NCBI GenBank assembly: GCA_016795485.1
Contig: JAEUHM010000027.1
Location: 124,001 to 188,000 of the forward strand
Source of the DNA: Verrucomicrobiaceae bacterium
Lineage (GTDB): Bacteria > Verrucomicrobiota > Verrucomicrobiia > Verrucomicrobiales > Verrucomicrobiaceae
Length of the DNA: 64,000 bases
Reading direction: 5' to 3'
The notes below the pieces were generated by a model that ran no database searches, had not been told where the DNA came from, and saw only the letters and a list, made by a program, of their open reading frames with translations. Shown one piece after another: positions 35,510-44,570 of this stretch. A program made the translations under genes and the position numbers. How positions within the stretch are numbered: the stretch's first letter is position 1; each line of letters starts with the position of its first letter.

Positions 35510-35675
35510 AGCCTTAGGCTCGCCCACGCACCTCTGACACACTAACGGACATGCGGAAGCAAATCAGCGCTTCTCTTTTCTCCTACGCCGTGGTAGGAAG
35601 GCAACGATGTCACTAGCGGCTCGAGTGCGGGCCATGCTGGTTTGGCTCCGTTCAACTCACTACTTCTCTTTCTCC

Positions 35676-38600
35676 ATGAGTATTTCTACTATTCGGTCCT
35701 TTGTCGTGTTCGGGCTTTTAGGGTTTACCTCCTTTGCGAACGCACAGCTCCAGTTGGTCACGGACATTCACCAGGGCACCAACCCAGGCCAATCATCCCC
35801 AGACCAGTTCACGCAACTGGGAGCAATAACTCTATTTGCTGCGACATCCGGTGCTGAAGGACGTGAACTCTGGAAGACAGATGGAACAGAAGCCGGGACG
35901 GTGTTGGTGAAGGACATTCGGTCTGGATCACAGAGTTCGTCGCCTCGGTTCCTGGCCACGATTGGCTCCACGCTCTATTTTTCCGCCAATGACGGAAATA
36001 CAGGTGCTGAGCTGTGGAAGACCGATGGCACCGAAGCCGGCACAGTGATGGTGAAAGACATCATGCCCGGCATCGGAGATGGCTGCGGTGTGGAGGCTGC
36101 TGTGATGGGCACGACACTGATCTTTGCTGGCAGGAACTCTGAGGGCAACACGGAGGTGTGGAAGAGTGATGGCACCTCTGGAGGCACCGAACTGGTAAGG
36201 GATATCCGCTCCAATGGAGTCAATCCAGGGTCGGGACCGTCGAGCTTCCTGACGGTGTCTCCTTCTTTGGTGCTGTTCATCGCCGAGGGCGACTCCACAG
36301 GTCGTGAACTTTACAAGACGGATGGAACACTCGCAGGCACCGTTTTGGTGAAGGACATCCTGACGGGCAGTTCATCGAGCACCATTCAGGGCATGACCTT
36401 GCTGGGGAGCACTGTCTTTTTTGGTGCGCGTGATTCCGCCAGCGGCTACGAGCTGTGGAAGAGCGATGGCACCAACGCTGGTACAGTTCTCGTCAGGGAC
36501 ATCATCGTTGGCGCTGCCACGGGTGCGCTCGCCTCTCCTGGGCGTATTGCCGCCATGGGTGGCCACATTTACTTCACCGCTAACAGTTCCACTGGCAACC
36601 CTGAGCTGTTCAAGTCAGACGGCACGTCAGCCGGTACTGTGTTGCTTAAAGAGATCAACGCGAGCACGGCTCAGTTTACTGGCGGCTCCAACCCGACTTC
36701 CCTGACGGTAGTAGGCTCTACGCTGTATTTCATGGCTACGGATGGCAATTTTGGCGTGGAGCTTTGGAAGAGCGATGGCACCAACGCTGGCACAGTGCAG
36801 GTGAAAGACATTCAGCCAGGCACCGGCTCAGGCGGTGCAGTACCAGGAGCAGGCACGCCCCCCACTGCGCTTTCTGTTGTCGGCAGCACCATCTACTTTT
36901 ACGCAACGGACGGCACCAACGGTGGTGAACTGTGGAAGTCAGACGGCACATCGGGAGGCACCGTCATGGTAAAGGATTACACCCTTGGAGCAGGATCGTC
37001 TCAGATCACGAACATGAGAGCAGCCGGTTCCTCGGTCTTCTTCTCTGCCATCCAACCTGACGGCGGCACAGAACCCGTGATAAGTAACGGCATGGCAGCA
37101 GGCACAGGACTGCTTTCTGAAATCGGTGATGGAACCGCAGATAGCAGCCCTTCCCATCTCGTCGATGCAGGTGGCCGTCTCTTCTTCTCCGCAGTCAGCA
37201 ACACCCAAGGCAGGGAGTTGTGGGTGAGTGACTCCGGCGGCGCTCACCTTGTGGTAGACCTTACCACAGGCACAGAGGCGGATACCATCCGCGGCATCGC
37301 CAACGTCCTGGGCACCCCCTTCTTTGGTGCGGAGGCAGATGTTAGTGGTGGAAACTACGCCCTTTTCACCAGTGACGGCACCGCCCTTGGCACACGGCGC
37401 GTGGGTGTTGGCTTCCCCGGTCCTTTCTTTGACGACTCCTGGGGCGGAAACTACCAAACGGTCGGCAATCGACTCTACTACATCGGCGAAACAACCGCGC
37501 TCGGTCAGGAACTCTGGGTCACCGATGGCACACCTTTCGGCACTTATTTGGTCAAAGAACTGGGGGCTGGATCTCAGGACGCCAGCATTGGGGAGATGGA
37601 GAGCGTGGGCAATAACCTATACCTTGTCGTCGAAGACGATGTCTATGGCAGGGAGCTATGGAAGTCCACCGGCACCGCTGCCAGCACTGTGCTGGTGAAG
37701 GACATCGTCCCGGACTCAAACTCAGATCCCTATGGCCTAACACCGATTGGCAGCTTCCTCTACTTCGGTGCCGATGGTGCCACGGGGAGCGAGATCTATC
37801 GCACCACAGGCACCGCAGCCAGCACTCGGCAGGTGGGCGAGATCAATGAAGGCGGCAGTTCATTCCCCAATGACCTCACCCCTCTGCCAGACGGCACCAT
37901 TCTATTCTCCGCCTTTAGTTTCATTCCTCCAAGCAACACCGTGTCACGCGGGACGGAGCTCTGGAAGTATGCCCCTGGCTCCACCGTGCCCGTGTTGGTA
38001 AAGGACATCGCGGCGGGCACAGCCTCATCGCTCCCCTCCGGTCAGTTTCGGCGCGGCAATGACAAGTATGCGTTCGCCGTCATGGGTGGCTATGCCTACT
38101 TCAGTGCTGAAACTCCCAGCTCTGGAAGGGAACTATGGCGCAGTGACGGCTCCGATGCAGGCACCACGATGGTCAAAGACATCATGCCGGGTGCAGATGA
38201 CAGCAACCCGATGCACATGGTCGTGGCAGACGGCGCGCTCTATTTCTCAGTAAACTCCAATGGCTCCAGCCAGATCTGGATGTCCGACGGCACAGATGCG
38301 GGCACCGTCCAGGTAGACAATCAGCTCTCCTCCATCTCATCCCTCACCCTCTCGGGCGATGATCTCTACGTGGTGGGCACCCGCTCAGACGTAGGCCTTG
38401 AGCTCTTCAAACTCGCCGGAGTGCGCACTTCCCCCTTCACCATCTCGCAGCATCCCATGGATCAAAACATCACTCCAGGTTCCGCGTTGGATCTCTCCAT
38501 CGCACTCACCGCACCCGTGGGCACCCTTACCCAGTGGCGCAGAAACGGCATCGCCATCCCAGGAGCCACCAGCCTGACCTACCGTGTCGCTAAGGCATCC

Positions 38601-40670
38601 GAGGCAAATGAAGGCACCTATGATGTGCTCATTCGCAGTGGCGACTATGAGACCCTAACCGATCCCGCTGACGTACTCGTGGGAGATCCGCCCACGGTCA
38701 CCATCACCAGTCAGCCGCAGGAGATCCTTTGCCTCACCGGAGCCACAGCCGTGTTTCAGGTAGCCTTCTCCAGCCAGACGTCTGCGGTGGTTCAGTGGTT
38801 TAGAGGCAGCACCTTACTGCCAGGCGAGACCAACCCCACCCTCACCCTTACTGGCGTCACCCTTTCCGATGCCGGCCAATATCAAGCCAAGATCACCAAC
38901 AGCCGCGGCACCGTCTCGTCCAAAGCCGCGCAACTCGCCGTCGTTGAGTCAGCCACCACCCTCGTCCCAGCCAAGATCAATAGTAAAGCCAGTGCCAAAC
39001 TCAGGTTCGCTGGCACCGGACTGAAGTTCCTTTGGCAGGATGGGAGCAATCCGCTCAGCAATGGCGGCGGCATCGGTGGAGTCACCACCTCCGCCCTCAC
39101 CTTCAGCAAAGTCACCAACAACGAGGTCGGCAACTACAACTGCCGCGTCATGCTCGGCTCCCAAGCAGTTGTTAGCGGACTCTACAACCTCCAGATCGCC
39201 AGCGCTCCCATCATGGTCGTTATCGTCCCCCAGCTAGATGCCGTCATCAGCCAAAACCTGAACATCTCCGTGGCCAGTCTCCTCTTTCAGAACAACTTCA
39301 TCACCACCCCGTGGAATGTACCCACCAGCTTCACCGTCAGCGGACTGCTCAAGGGACTCAAATACGATCCCGTCACCATGAGCATTGTCGGCAGACCCAT
39401 CGATGGCATCGGCTTGAACACCCTCACCATCACCGCATTCAACGTGGCAGGCCCATCCTCGTCAGTCACCGTCAACCTCGCCATCGCGGCCTTCCCCACC
39501 ACCGTGCCAGGAGAGTTTCGCGCCGTCTCCACCCGCGACACCGCCGTCAACGCCAATCTTGGCAACGCCGTCCAGTTCAACATCAGCGCGATAGGCGTCA
39601 TTACAGGCAAAGTGTTCCATGGGAAGACCAGCTACGGCTTCACCGGTGCAGTCGATACCCTCCCTAACACCACCACCTCCACCGCCACCATCTCTGTCCC
39701 ACGCAAAAACAAGTCAGCCCTCCAGCTAACATTGAACATCGACCACACGGGCGGACAAGCCACCGGCAGCATCAATGACGGAGCCGCCAGCAGCACCTTC
39801 ACCGCTCACCGCGCCAACTGGTCCAGCTCATCACTTGCCACCTCCTTTGTCGGAGCCAACACCGCCGTCTTCCAGATCAGCAGCGGCCTACTGGGCGACA
39901 ACGCCTATCCCCAGGGCGACATCATTCTCACTGCCACCGTCACCAGCCTTGGCGTCATGAACGGAGTCACCCACTTCCCAGATGGCACTCGCACCACCTT
40001 CTCCATCTTGTTAGGCAATGATGGGTCATGCTCCACCTACATCAGCGCTTGGCTAGACACCGGCAGCCTCCTTGGAGACGGCACCCTCACCAGCGGCACA
40101 CGCCTCCTAGACGGCACCCTCACCTTCTTTAAAGCCAACCAGCCAGCCAGCAGCACCACGCGCAGTTTCAAATCAGGCTTCCCCCTGCACAACCGCACCC
40201 TCATCGGCGGCCCCTGGGTCAAACCCACGCCCACCAGCCTCCTGTTAGGCGTTAGCGATCCAGGAACACCCACCGCTCCAGAGAACACCGCCATCACCTT
40301 CACCTACGGCGGCATCGAGCACTCCTTCCTCGCCGTAGCCAACCAATACACCGAAGGCGTCCGCATCAAAGCACCCGCCAGCACCCTCGCCCCACCTCCC
40401 TCAGGGTCCAACCCAGGCAAACTCACCATCAGCCTCGATGCTAACACCGGAGAGTTCAGCGGCACCTTCAGCACCCTCGACCCCAATCCCGTCAACCTCA
40501 GTCAAAACCTCCCCCGCACCGCCAACTTCAAAGGCGTCTTCGTCCAGCGCATCAACAAAGCCCGCGGCTACTTCAATCTCCCCCTCCTCCCAGCCCCCCT
40601 CCCCGGCCAACCCAACGCCAACAAGACAGAAATCCCCAGCGGCCTGTTAGAACTCATCCCAGACATGTAA
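35676..40670 (+). CDS. giant secreted ELWxxDGT-repeat protein with Ig-like domains
   Basis: A 1664-residue surface protein; the ATG at 35676 gives a signal peptide ending FANAQ. Residues about 30-920 are built of roughly twenty ELWKTDGTEAGTVLVKDI-type repeats, the ELWxxDGT family found in Verrucomicrobia and other marine or soil bacteria. Residues about 930-1110 contain two Ig-like domains (QWRRNGIAIPGATS and VQWFRGSTLLPGETNP). A further cadherin-like domain and Verrucomicrobia-type C-terminal beta-domains (FKGVFVQRINKARGYFNLPL) end the protein. It is probably exported and attached to the outer surface. The 3' half of the gene is C-rich (ACC, CTC, GGC codons). Confidence 0.9.
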   Translation: MSISTIRSFVVFGLLGFTSFANAQLQLVTDIHQGTNPGQSSPDQFTQLGAITLFAATSGAEGRELWKTDGTEAGTVLVKDIRSGSQSSSPRFLATIGSTLYFSANDGNTGAELWKTDGTEAGTVMVKDIMPGIGDGCGVEAAVMGTTLIFAGRNSEGNTEVWKSDGTSGGTELVRDIRSNGVNPGSGPSSFLTVSPSLVLFIAEGDSTGRELYKTDGTLAGTVLVKDILTGSSSSTIQGMTLLGSTVFFGARDSASGYELWKSDGTNAGTVLVRDIIVGAATGALASPGRIAAMGGHIYFTANSSTGNPELFKSDGTSAGTVLLKEINASTAQFTGGSNPTSLTVVGSTLYFMATDGNFGVELWKSDGTNAGTVQVKDIQPGTGSGGAVPGAGTPPTALSVVGSTIYFYATDGTNGGELWKSDGTSGGTVMVKDYTLGAGSSQITNMRAAGSSVFFSAIQPDGGTEPVISNGMAAGTGLLSEIGDGTADSSPSHLVDAGGRLFFSAVSNTQGRELWVSDSGGAHLVVDLTTGTEADTIRGIANVLGTPFFGAEADVSGGNYALFTSDGTALGTRRVGVGFPGPFFDDSWGGNYQTVGNRLYYIGETTALGQELWVTDGTPFGTYLVKELGAGSQDASIGEMESVGNNLYLVVEDDVYGRELWKSTGTAASTVLVKDIVPDSNSDPYGLTPIGSFLYFGADGATGSEIYRTTGTAASTRQVGEINEGGSSFPNDLTPLPDGTILFSAFSFIPPSNTVSRGTELWKYAPGSTVPVLVKDIAAGTASSLPSGQFRRGNDKYAFAVMGGYAYFSAETPSSGRELWRSDGSDAGTTMVKDIMPGADDSNPMHMVVADGALYFSVNSNGSSQIWMSDGTDAGTVQVDNQLSSISSLTLSGDDLYVVGTRSDVGLELFKLAGVRTSPFTISQHPMDQNITPGSALDLSIALTAPVGTLTQWRRNGIAIPGATSLTYRVAKASEANEGTYDVLIRSGDYETLTDPADVLVGDPPTVTITSQPQEILCLTGATAVFQVAFSSQTSAVVQWFRGSTLLPGETNPTLTLTGVTLSDAGQYQAKITNSRGTVSSKAAQLAVVESATTLVPAKINSKASAKLRFAGTGLKFLWQDGSNPLSNGGGIGGVTTSALTFSKVTNNEVGNYNCRVMLGSQAVVSGLYNLQIASAPIMVVIVPQLDAVISQNLNISVASLLFQNNFITTPWNVPTSFTVSGLLKGLKYDPVTMSIVGRPIDGIGLNTLTITAFNVAGPSSSVTVNLAIAAFPTTVPGEFRAVSTRDTAVNANLGNAVQFNISAIGVITGKVFHGKTSYGFTGAVDTLPNTTTSTATISVPRKNKSALQLTLNIDHTGGQATGSINDGAASSTFTAHRANWSSSSLATSFVGANTAVFQISSGLLGDNAYPQGDIILTATVTSLGVMNGVTHFPDGTRTTFSILLGNDGSCSTYISAWLDTGSLLGDGTLTSGTRLLDGTLTFFKANQPASSTTRSFKSGFPLHNRTLIGGPWVKPTPTSLLLGVSDPGTPTAPENTAITFTYGGIEHSFLAVANQYTEGVRIKAPASTLAPPPSGSNPGKLTISLDANTGEFSGTFSTLDPNPVNLSQNLPRTANFKGVFVQRINKARGYFNLPLLPAPLPGQPNANKTEIPSGLLELIPDM

Positions 40671-40748
40671 AAGCTACAGGCGATTTCATGAAAGCAGTAA
40701 AAAAGAAGCCATTCTTCTGCCATCCACGACCCAAGCCTTCAGCCGTCC

Positions 40749-40785
40749 CTGTAGCCTGGGGCTGTGACCCAGGAGACGTGCGACT
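40749..40785 (+). repeat. dispersed intergenic element CTGTAGCC...GGAGACGTGnGACT, copy 1
   Basis: The pattern CTGTAGCC, about 8 bases, GTGACCC(A/C)(G)GGAGACGTG(C/A)GACT is seen here and again at 46926-46962. Within the shared ends the two copies are almost identical although the genes around them are unrelated. Part of it (CCTGTAGCTCC) recurs near 40838. Confidence 0.65.
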
Positions 40786-40879
40786 CGTCACGTGCCAAAA
40801 ACCAAGCCGCACCCTAGCGGACAAAAGAGTCCGCGCTCCTGTAGCTCCACCACAGACATCGCTTTGAGAACTTCGGAGC

Positions 40880-40897
40880 GCGGGCACTCTTGCCCGC
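40880..40897. repeat. REP-like palindrome GCGGGCA-CTCT-TGCCCGC, copy 1
   Basis: A perfect 7-bp inverted repeat with a 4-base loop. The sequence AGCGCGGGCACTCTTGCCCGC is matched by ACGCGGGCACTCTTGCCCGC at 46698-46715, so this is a dispersed palindrome rather than a one-off hairpin. No T-tract follows, which argues against a simple terminator. Confidence 0.7.
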
Positions 40898-41069
40898 CTC
40901 CCACAACTCCATCCGCATCTGATTGCTTCCAAAGATCCAGGTGCTGGTAAAGGCTTTTGCAGTCTCAAAGTCGCTAAGTCATCCACGGGTACATGATCTG
41001 GCGTACCCACTGTTTCCTACCAGCGTTGGATTTTACTTGCCATTTTTGGAGCGCCTGAGCGACACTTTG

Positions 41070-42491
41070 ATGGTGAAAACGCGCCCAGAACAAGATGTAT
41101 CTCGTTCACAGCAAGCAGAGCTGTTTGTGATTCCTTTGGGCGATGAACGGCAGATACTGTATGCGCCTCTTCAACGAGTCGCAGTCATCGCTGACGTTGG
41201 GTTGGTAGAAGCGGTGAAACAGGCGAGGGCAGGCCGAGGTGAGGGCATTCGCCCTCAAGACGGCGATCTGATAAATGCTTTTCGTGAGTTAAGGCTGGTT
41301 GGGTATGCAGACGAGGTCATGCCAATCACCGAGTTCCAAGGCACACCCATGCCGACCGCCCTCACCTTGTTCCTCACTACGGCTTGTAATCTGCGATGCA
41401 CTTACTGCTACGCATCCGCAGGAGACACCCCGGTCAAAGGCATGCCCTTTGAGGTGGCTAAGCGAGGAATCGACTTCATCTGTGCCAATGCAAAGAAGAC
41501 TGGCTCCCCTAAGATCGGGCTGGCATTTCATGGTGGAGGCGAGCCTACGGTCAACTGGCGGACTCTTACCTCTGCACACGCATACGCATCGGAACGTGCC
41601 CATGCACTAGGCCTGGAACTAGAGTCTGCTTTGGCAACGAATGGAGTGCTTTCAGAAGCACAGCTCACTTGGGCGATCTCCAATCTTACAGGTGCCAGTG
41701 TATCCTTTGATGGATTGCCAGCGACTCATGACCGCCATCGTCCGTTGGCAACCGGAGGCGGGTCTAGTGAGCGCGTTATGGAGACCCTCCGCCGCATGGA
41801 CGAGGCAGGGTTTCCTTATGCGGTGCGCGTCACCGTCACAGCAGACCAGATTCATCGCTTGGTCGACTCCATCGGTTTCATCACGGAGCGGTTCAAACCG
41901 GAGTCCCTCCAGGTGGAGCCAGTTTATCAGTTGGGTCGAGGGCTAGGTACCGAGTCAGCTGAAACCAAAGCGTTCATTGAGGCTTTCCGTGCCGCCAAGG
42001 CACGGGCAAGGCAAAATGGGGCTGATTTATTGTTCTCCGGTGCGCGGTTGGATGCCCTGACCAATCACTTCTGCGGCATCAGCCAGGATGGTTTTGCGCT
42101 TACGCCTGATGGCAACGTCTCTGCATGTTATGAAACATTCAGCGAGTCCCAGCCCCTGTCCCCAACGTTTCACTATGGTAAACCCGCCACTGCTGGAAGC
42201 GGGTACGACTTCGACATGCAGCGCCTTGAGCATCTTAGGCATCAGGCAGTGCAGCACAGGCCTTACTGCTCTGGATGTTTTGCAAAGTGGCATTGTGCAG
42301 GCGACTGTTTCCACAAGGCCATCTCACAATCCGGGGGCACTGAGTTCAAAGGCTCGGCGCGCTGTGATGTCATACGCGAGCTGACCAAAGACCAGATTCT
42401 GGATGAGATTACAGCCGCTGGTGGCGTTTATTGGCAGGCCGACCGCCACGGGTATGCCCACGCACCCAAACCCATAGACAGCCTCTTATGA
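41070..42491 (+). CDS. radical SAM/SPASM peptide-maturase-type enzyme
   Basis: A 473-residue enzyme if started at the ATG at 41070; the frame is open further upstream. Residues about 15-80 form an N-terminal region common in peptide-modifying radical SAM proteins (LFVIPLGDERQILYAPLQRV). The radical SAM cluster motif CNLRCTYC is at residues 106-113 (CxxxCxxC), with FHGGGEPTVNW (GGE motif) at 153-163. The C-terminal SPASM region has cysteines at 335 (FCGISQDG), 353 (SACYE), 400, 403, 409, 413 and 432, enough for two auxiliary clusters. It is translationally coupled to the next gene (ATGA, 4-bp overlap), so the product of that gene is the first candidate for its substrate. Confidence 0.88.
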   Translation: MVKTRPEQDVSRSQQAELFVIPLGDERQILYAPLQRVAVIADVGLVEAVKQARAGRGEGIRPQDGDLINAFRELRLVGYADEVMPITEFQGTPMPTALTLFLTTACNLRCTYCYASAGDTPVKGMPFEVAKRGIDFICANAKKTGSPKIGLAFHGGGEPTVNWRTLTSAHAYASERAHALGLELESALATNGVLSEAQLTWAISNLTGASVSFDGLPATHDRHRPLATGGGSSERVMETLRRMDEAGFPYAVRVTVTADQIHRLVDSIGFITERFKPESLQVEPVYQLGRGLGTESAETKAFIEAFRAAKARARQNGADLLFSGARLDALTNHFCGISQDGFALTPDGNVSACYETFSESQPLSPTFHYGKPATAGSGYDFDMQRLEHLRHQAVQHRPYCSGCFAKWHCAGDCFHKAISQSGGTEFKGSARCDVIRELTKDQILDEITAAGGVYWQADRHGYAHAPKPIDSLL

Positions 42492-44203
42492 GTGATCAAC
42501 CCGAGTATCATTTGGCAGAAGTCCAGCCCGGTGGGAGCACTGGTAAGGTAGAGTCAGCTTCCCTTTCTGACGTTGTCGAACGGGCAACAGGCAGCCGCCG
42601 GGACGTGTTCAAGATTGGACTGGCAGGTAGCAGCTTACTAGGAGCACTCGGCCTTACTGGGTGCAGTCAGCGGATTGCGCATCAGTCGTTTGCGAGCCGA
42701 ATCGACTCGCTGGTATTCAGCCCAGATGGCACCACCCTCGCCGCCGTTGGGGACAACAATGTCGTCAAAATGTGGCGCATCAAGGAATCAGAGTTGCTCT
42801 GGAGCCAGCCTATCGCCACCAACGTAAACACTTGGAGCCATGCCGCTCACTCACTTGAGTTCATCCCCTCTGGGAAGCACCTACTCGCCTGTGTCAAAGG
42901 CGCTGTTTTTCTCCTTAGCACGGATGGTCGCCAAACGTCAAAGAAATGGGACACTTTCGGCAACTCGCCCATCAGCTCTTTGATCACCCTTAATGGACGT
43001 CAGCGGTTCGCGGCCGTGTTACGTCAGGAACACTCTCCCCAGAATCCTGCACTGACTCTATTGGACGTGGTAGAAGGAGAAGGCGGTACGACTCTTCAAC
43101 CCGTTGTCATCGTCAACTCGGCTGAAGACAGTACGGGCGCGCTCCACCTCACGCATGACGCCAAGTTTGTTATCAGTGTAACAACCAGTGATTACATACG
43201 GGTCTGCGATCCTGCCCGCACCATCGCTTACACACGGTCATTCGGTTCTCAACTTCTGGCAGTAGCTCGCCAAACTCAATGCGTTTGCTTTGCAAGTAAC
43301 AGCCCGTCCTCTGGTCCCATCGGCATCTCAAAGTTGTCGATCCATTACTTTGGCAGGAGCGTTTCCGAGCGCATACACAAGTCTGACCTTGCTACGGACG
43401 GAGCGAGTTCGCTCTGCGTTTCTCCGGACGGACGCAGTGCTATTAGTTCTCACTCGACAAAGGAGAACAGCAGGGCCGGTTGCTTGATAATGTGGGACAT
43501 AGAACGTGGTACAAGCGTTGTTTTTGGCTATACAAACCACCCTCCAGCTGTTTCGCTCCTTGTGGACCCCACAGGCAAGCAGGTTGCAGCTACTTTGCCA
43601 TTGAACGCCAACCGAGGTCCTAGGTTACAGATCTATTCACTTCAGACTCTGAAGCCAACGGTGGAGATAGTTGGTGAGGGACAAATGACTCGCCACATCT
43701 TTAGCCCCGACGGTTCAGTCATGGCCACCTGCCATCGTGCTGAGTATGGCAGCGGGGAAACCATTAAACTCTGGAGCACAGCAGACGGCAAGTATCTCGG
43801 CTACCTCCCAGACCCAGCGGTTCCACCACCTGACCGGCCCCCATCACAATCATCATCAGGCGGCTCATACGGCGGCAGGCGTTGTGTGTGCATTCCCGTC
43901 AGGTCAGATCGAAATGAGAAAACCGCAGTGACAGATGTGGATGAAGCAGACGTGCTTCAGAAGCTTGCCACCCTTCCCATCCATCACTGGAGATACAAAG
44001 AAGAGGACGCCGCCGTGACCCATCTCGGCCCCATGGCACAAGACTTTTCCAGCACCTTTGGACTTGGCGATAGCGACAAGCACATCCACCCAGCGGATGC
44101 ACTTGGAGTTGCACTTGCCGCAGTCAAGCAACTTACCCGTATCACCAGCCAACAAGCCCAAGAGATCGCCGAACTAAGACGACTCGTGAAGCACCAAGAA
44201 TAG
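42488..44203 (+). CDS. Tat lipoprotein with WD40-like repeats and a C-terminal peptidase S74 domain
   Basis: A 571-residue protein. GSRRDVFK (residues 35-42) is a twin-arginine motif and LTGC (cysteine 59) a lipobox, so it is an exported lipoprotein. Residues about 68-440 are WD40/quinoprotein-type repeats (LVFSPDGTTLAAVGDNNVVKMW, then CVSPDGRSAIS, HIFSPDGSVMATC). The C-terminal 100 residues match the intramolecular chaperone/peptidase S74 of phage tail spikes: SDRNEK, VDEADVLQKLATLPIHHW, THLGPMAQDFSSTFGLGD and DALGVALAAVKQL, ending in a coiled coil. Just before the S74 serine (S473) lies a glycine/serine stretch and RRCVCIPVR (cysteines 466 and 468). Its start overlaps the radical SAM gene by 4 bp. 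Confidence 0.82.
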   Translation: MSDQPEYHLAEVQPGGSTGKVESASLSDVVERATGSRRDVFKIGLAGSSLLGALGLTGCSQRIAHQSFASRIDSLVFSPDGTTLAAVGDNNVVKMWRIKESELLWSQPIATNVNTWSHAAHSLEFIPSGKHLLACVKGAVFLLSTDGRQTSKKWDTFGNSPISSLITLNGRQRFAAVLRQEHSPQNPALTLLDVVEGEGGTTLQPVVIVNSAEDSTGALHLTHDAKFVISVTTSDYIRVCDPARTIAYTRSFGSQLLAVARQTQCVCFASNSPSSGPIGISKLSIHYFGRSVSERIHKSDLATDGASSLCVSPDGRSAISSHSTKENSRAGCLIMWDIERGTSVVFGYTNHPPAVSLLVDPTGKQVAATLPLNANRGPRLQIYSLQTLKPTVEIVGEGQMTRHIFSPDGSVMATCHRAEYGSGETIKLWSTADGKYLGYLPDPAVPPPDRPPSQSSSGGSYGGRRCVCIPVRSDRNEKTAVTDVDEADVLQKLATLPIHHWRYKEEDAAVTHLGPMAQDFSSTFGLGDSDKHIHPADALGVALAAVKQLTRITSQQAQEIAELRRLVKHQE

Positions 44204-44209
44204 CTACCC

Positions 44210-44440
44210 TCATCGTCTCAGCATTAGGATCACCTCGTCCAGTTTCTGGATCACCAACTGCATCTGATTCTGGTCATAGTTTACATCAGCGTTCATCGTC
44301 AGCGTGGTCACCGCGTTGGTATTGGCAGAGCTACCTGCCACAGCATCGTCGATGAGTGCCTTTAAGCTGTTCAGTTGCTCCCGCATCTGTGCGCTGGATG
44401 CAGATGAGTTCGCCGCAGGTAGATTGGGATCGAAGGGCAT
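44210..44440 (-). CDS. small conserved-looking protein of unknown function
   Basis: A 76-residue protein started at the ATG at 44440, giving MPFDPNLPAANSSASSAQMR. An earlier in-frame start at 44518 would add 26 residues of unlikely sequence. The rest is a helix-turn pattern (REQLNSLKALIDDAVAGSS, then MQLVIQKLDEVILMLRR). No membrane segment or known motif is visible. It follows the FN3-like gene on the minus strand with an unusual inverted repeat in the gap, and its stop is only 7 bp from the convergent lipoprotein stop. Confidence 0.6.
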   Translation of the reverse strand: MPFDPNLPAANSSASSAQMREQLNSLKALIDDAVAGSSANTNAVTTLTMNADVNYDQNQMQLVIQKLDEVILMLRR

Positions 44441-44484
44441 GGTGGGGAAGTGAGTTAGCGGTTGTTTGCAATGGTTGAGCGATG

Positions 44485-44538
44485 GTTGAGCAGTTGTTTG
44501 GCGGCAACTTGAGAACAACGGCTAAACCACTGCTCAAC
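44485..44538. repeat. 18-bp imperfect inverted repeat upstream of the 76-residue protein
   Basis: GTTGAGCAGTTGTTTGGC (44485-44502) and GCTAAACCACTGCTCAAC (44521-44538) form an 18-bp stem with two mismatches around an 18-base loop. Several more GTTGAG or CTCAAC hexamers lie on both sides. It is in the leader region of the minus-strand 76-residue gene and could fold in the mRNA or act as a protein-binding site. Confidence 0.7.
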
Positions 44539-44570
44539 GGCGCAACTGCGACCCTCAACCAGCGCTCAGC

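Larger units (their letters stand above)
40671..41069. other. intergenic region rich in short palindromic repeats
   Basis: This 399-bp gap between the ELWxxDGT gene and the radical SAM gene contains no convincing gene. It holds an ATTCTTCTGCC copy (40711-40721), a CTGTAG...GAGACGTGCGACT element (40749-40785), an AGCGGAC/GTCCGC inverted repeat (40817-40834) and the GCGGGCActctTGCCCGC palindrome (40880-40897). The same elements reappear at 46.6-47.0 kb. The radical SAM frame stays open upstream of its chosen start to 40923, so the last 147 bp may be coding if an earlier start is used. Confidence 0.7.

Noticed and set aside
42488-44203. Prophage remnant because of the S74 domain
   Set aside because: S74 chaperone domains also occur in non-phage proteins; the protein has a Tat signal and lipobox, and no terminase, capsid, portal or integrase gene is in the window.
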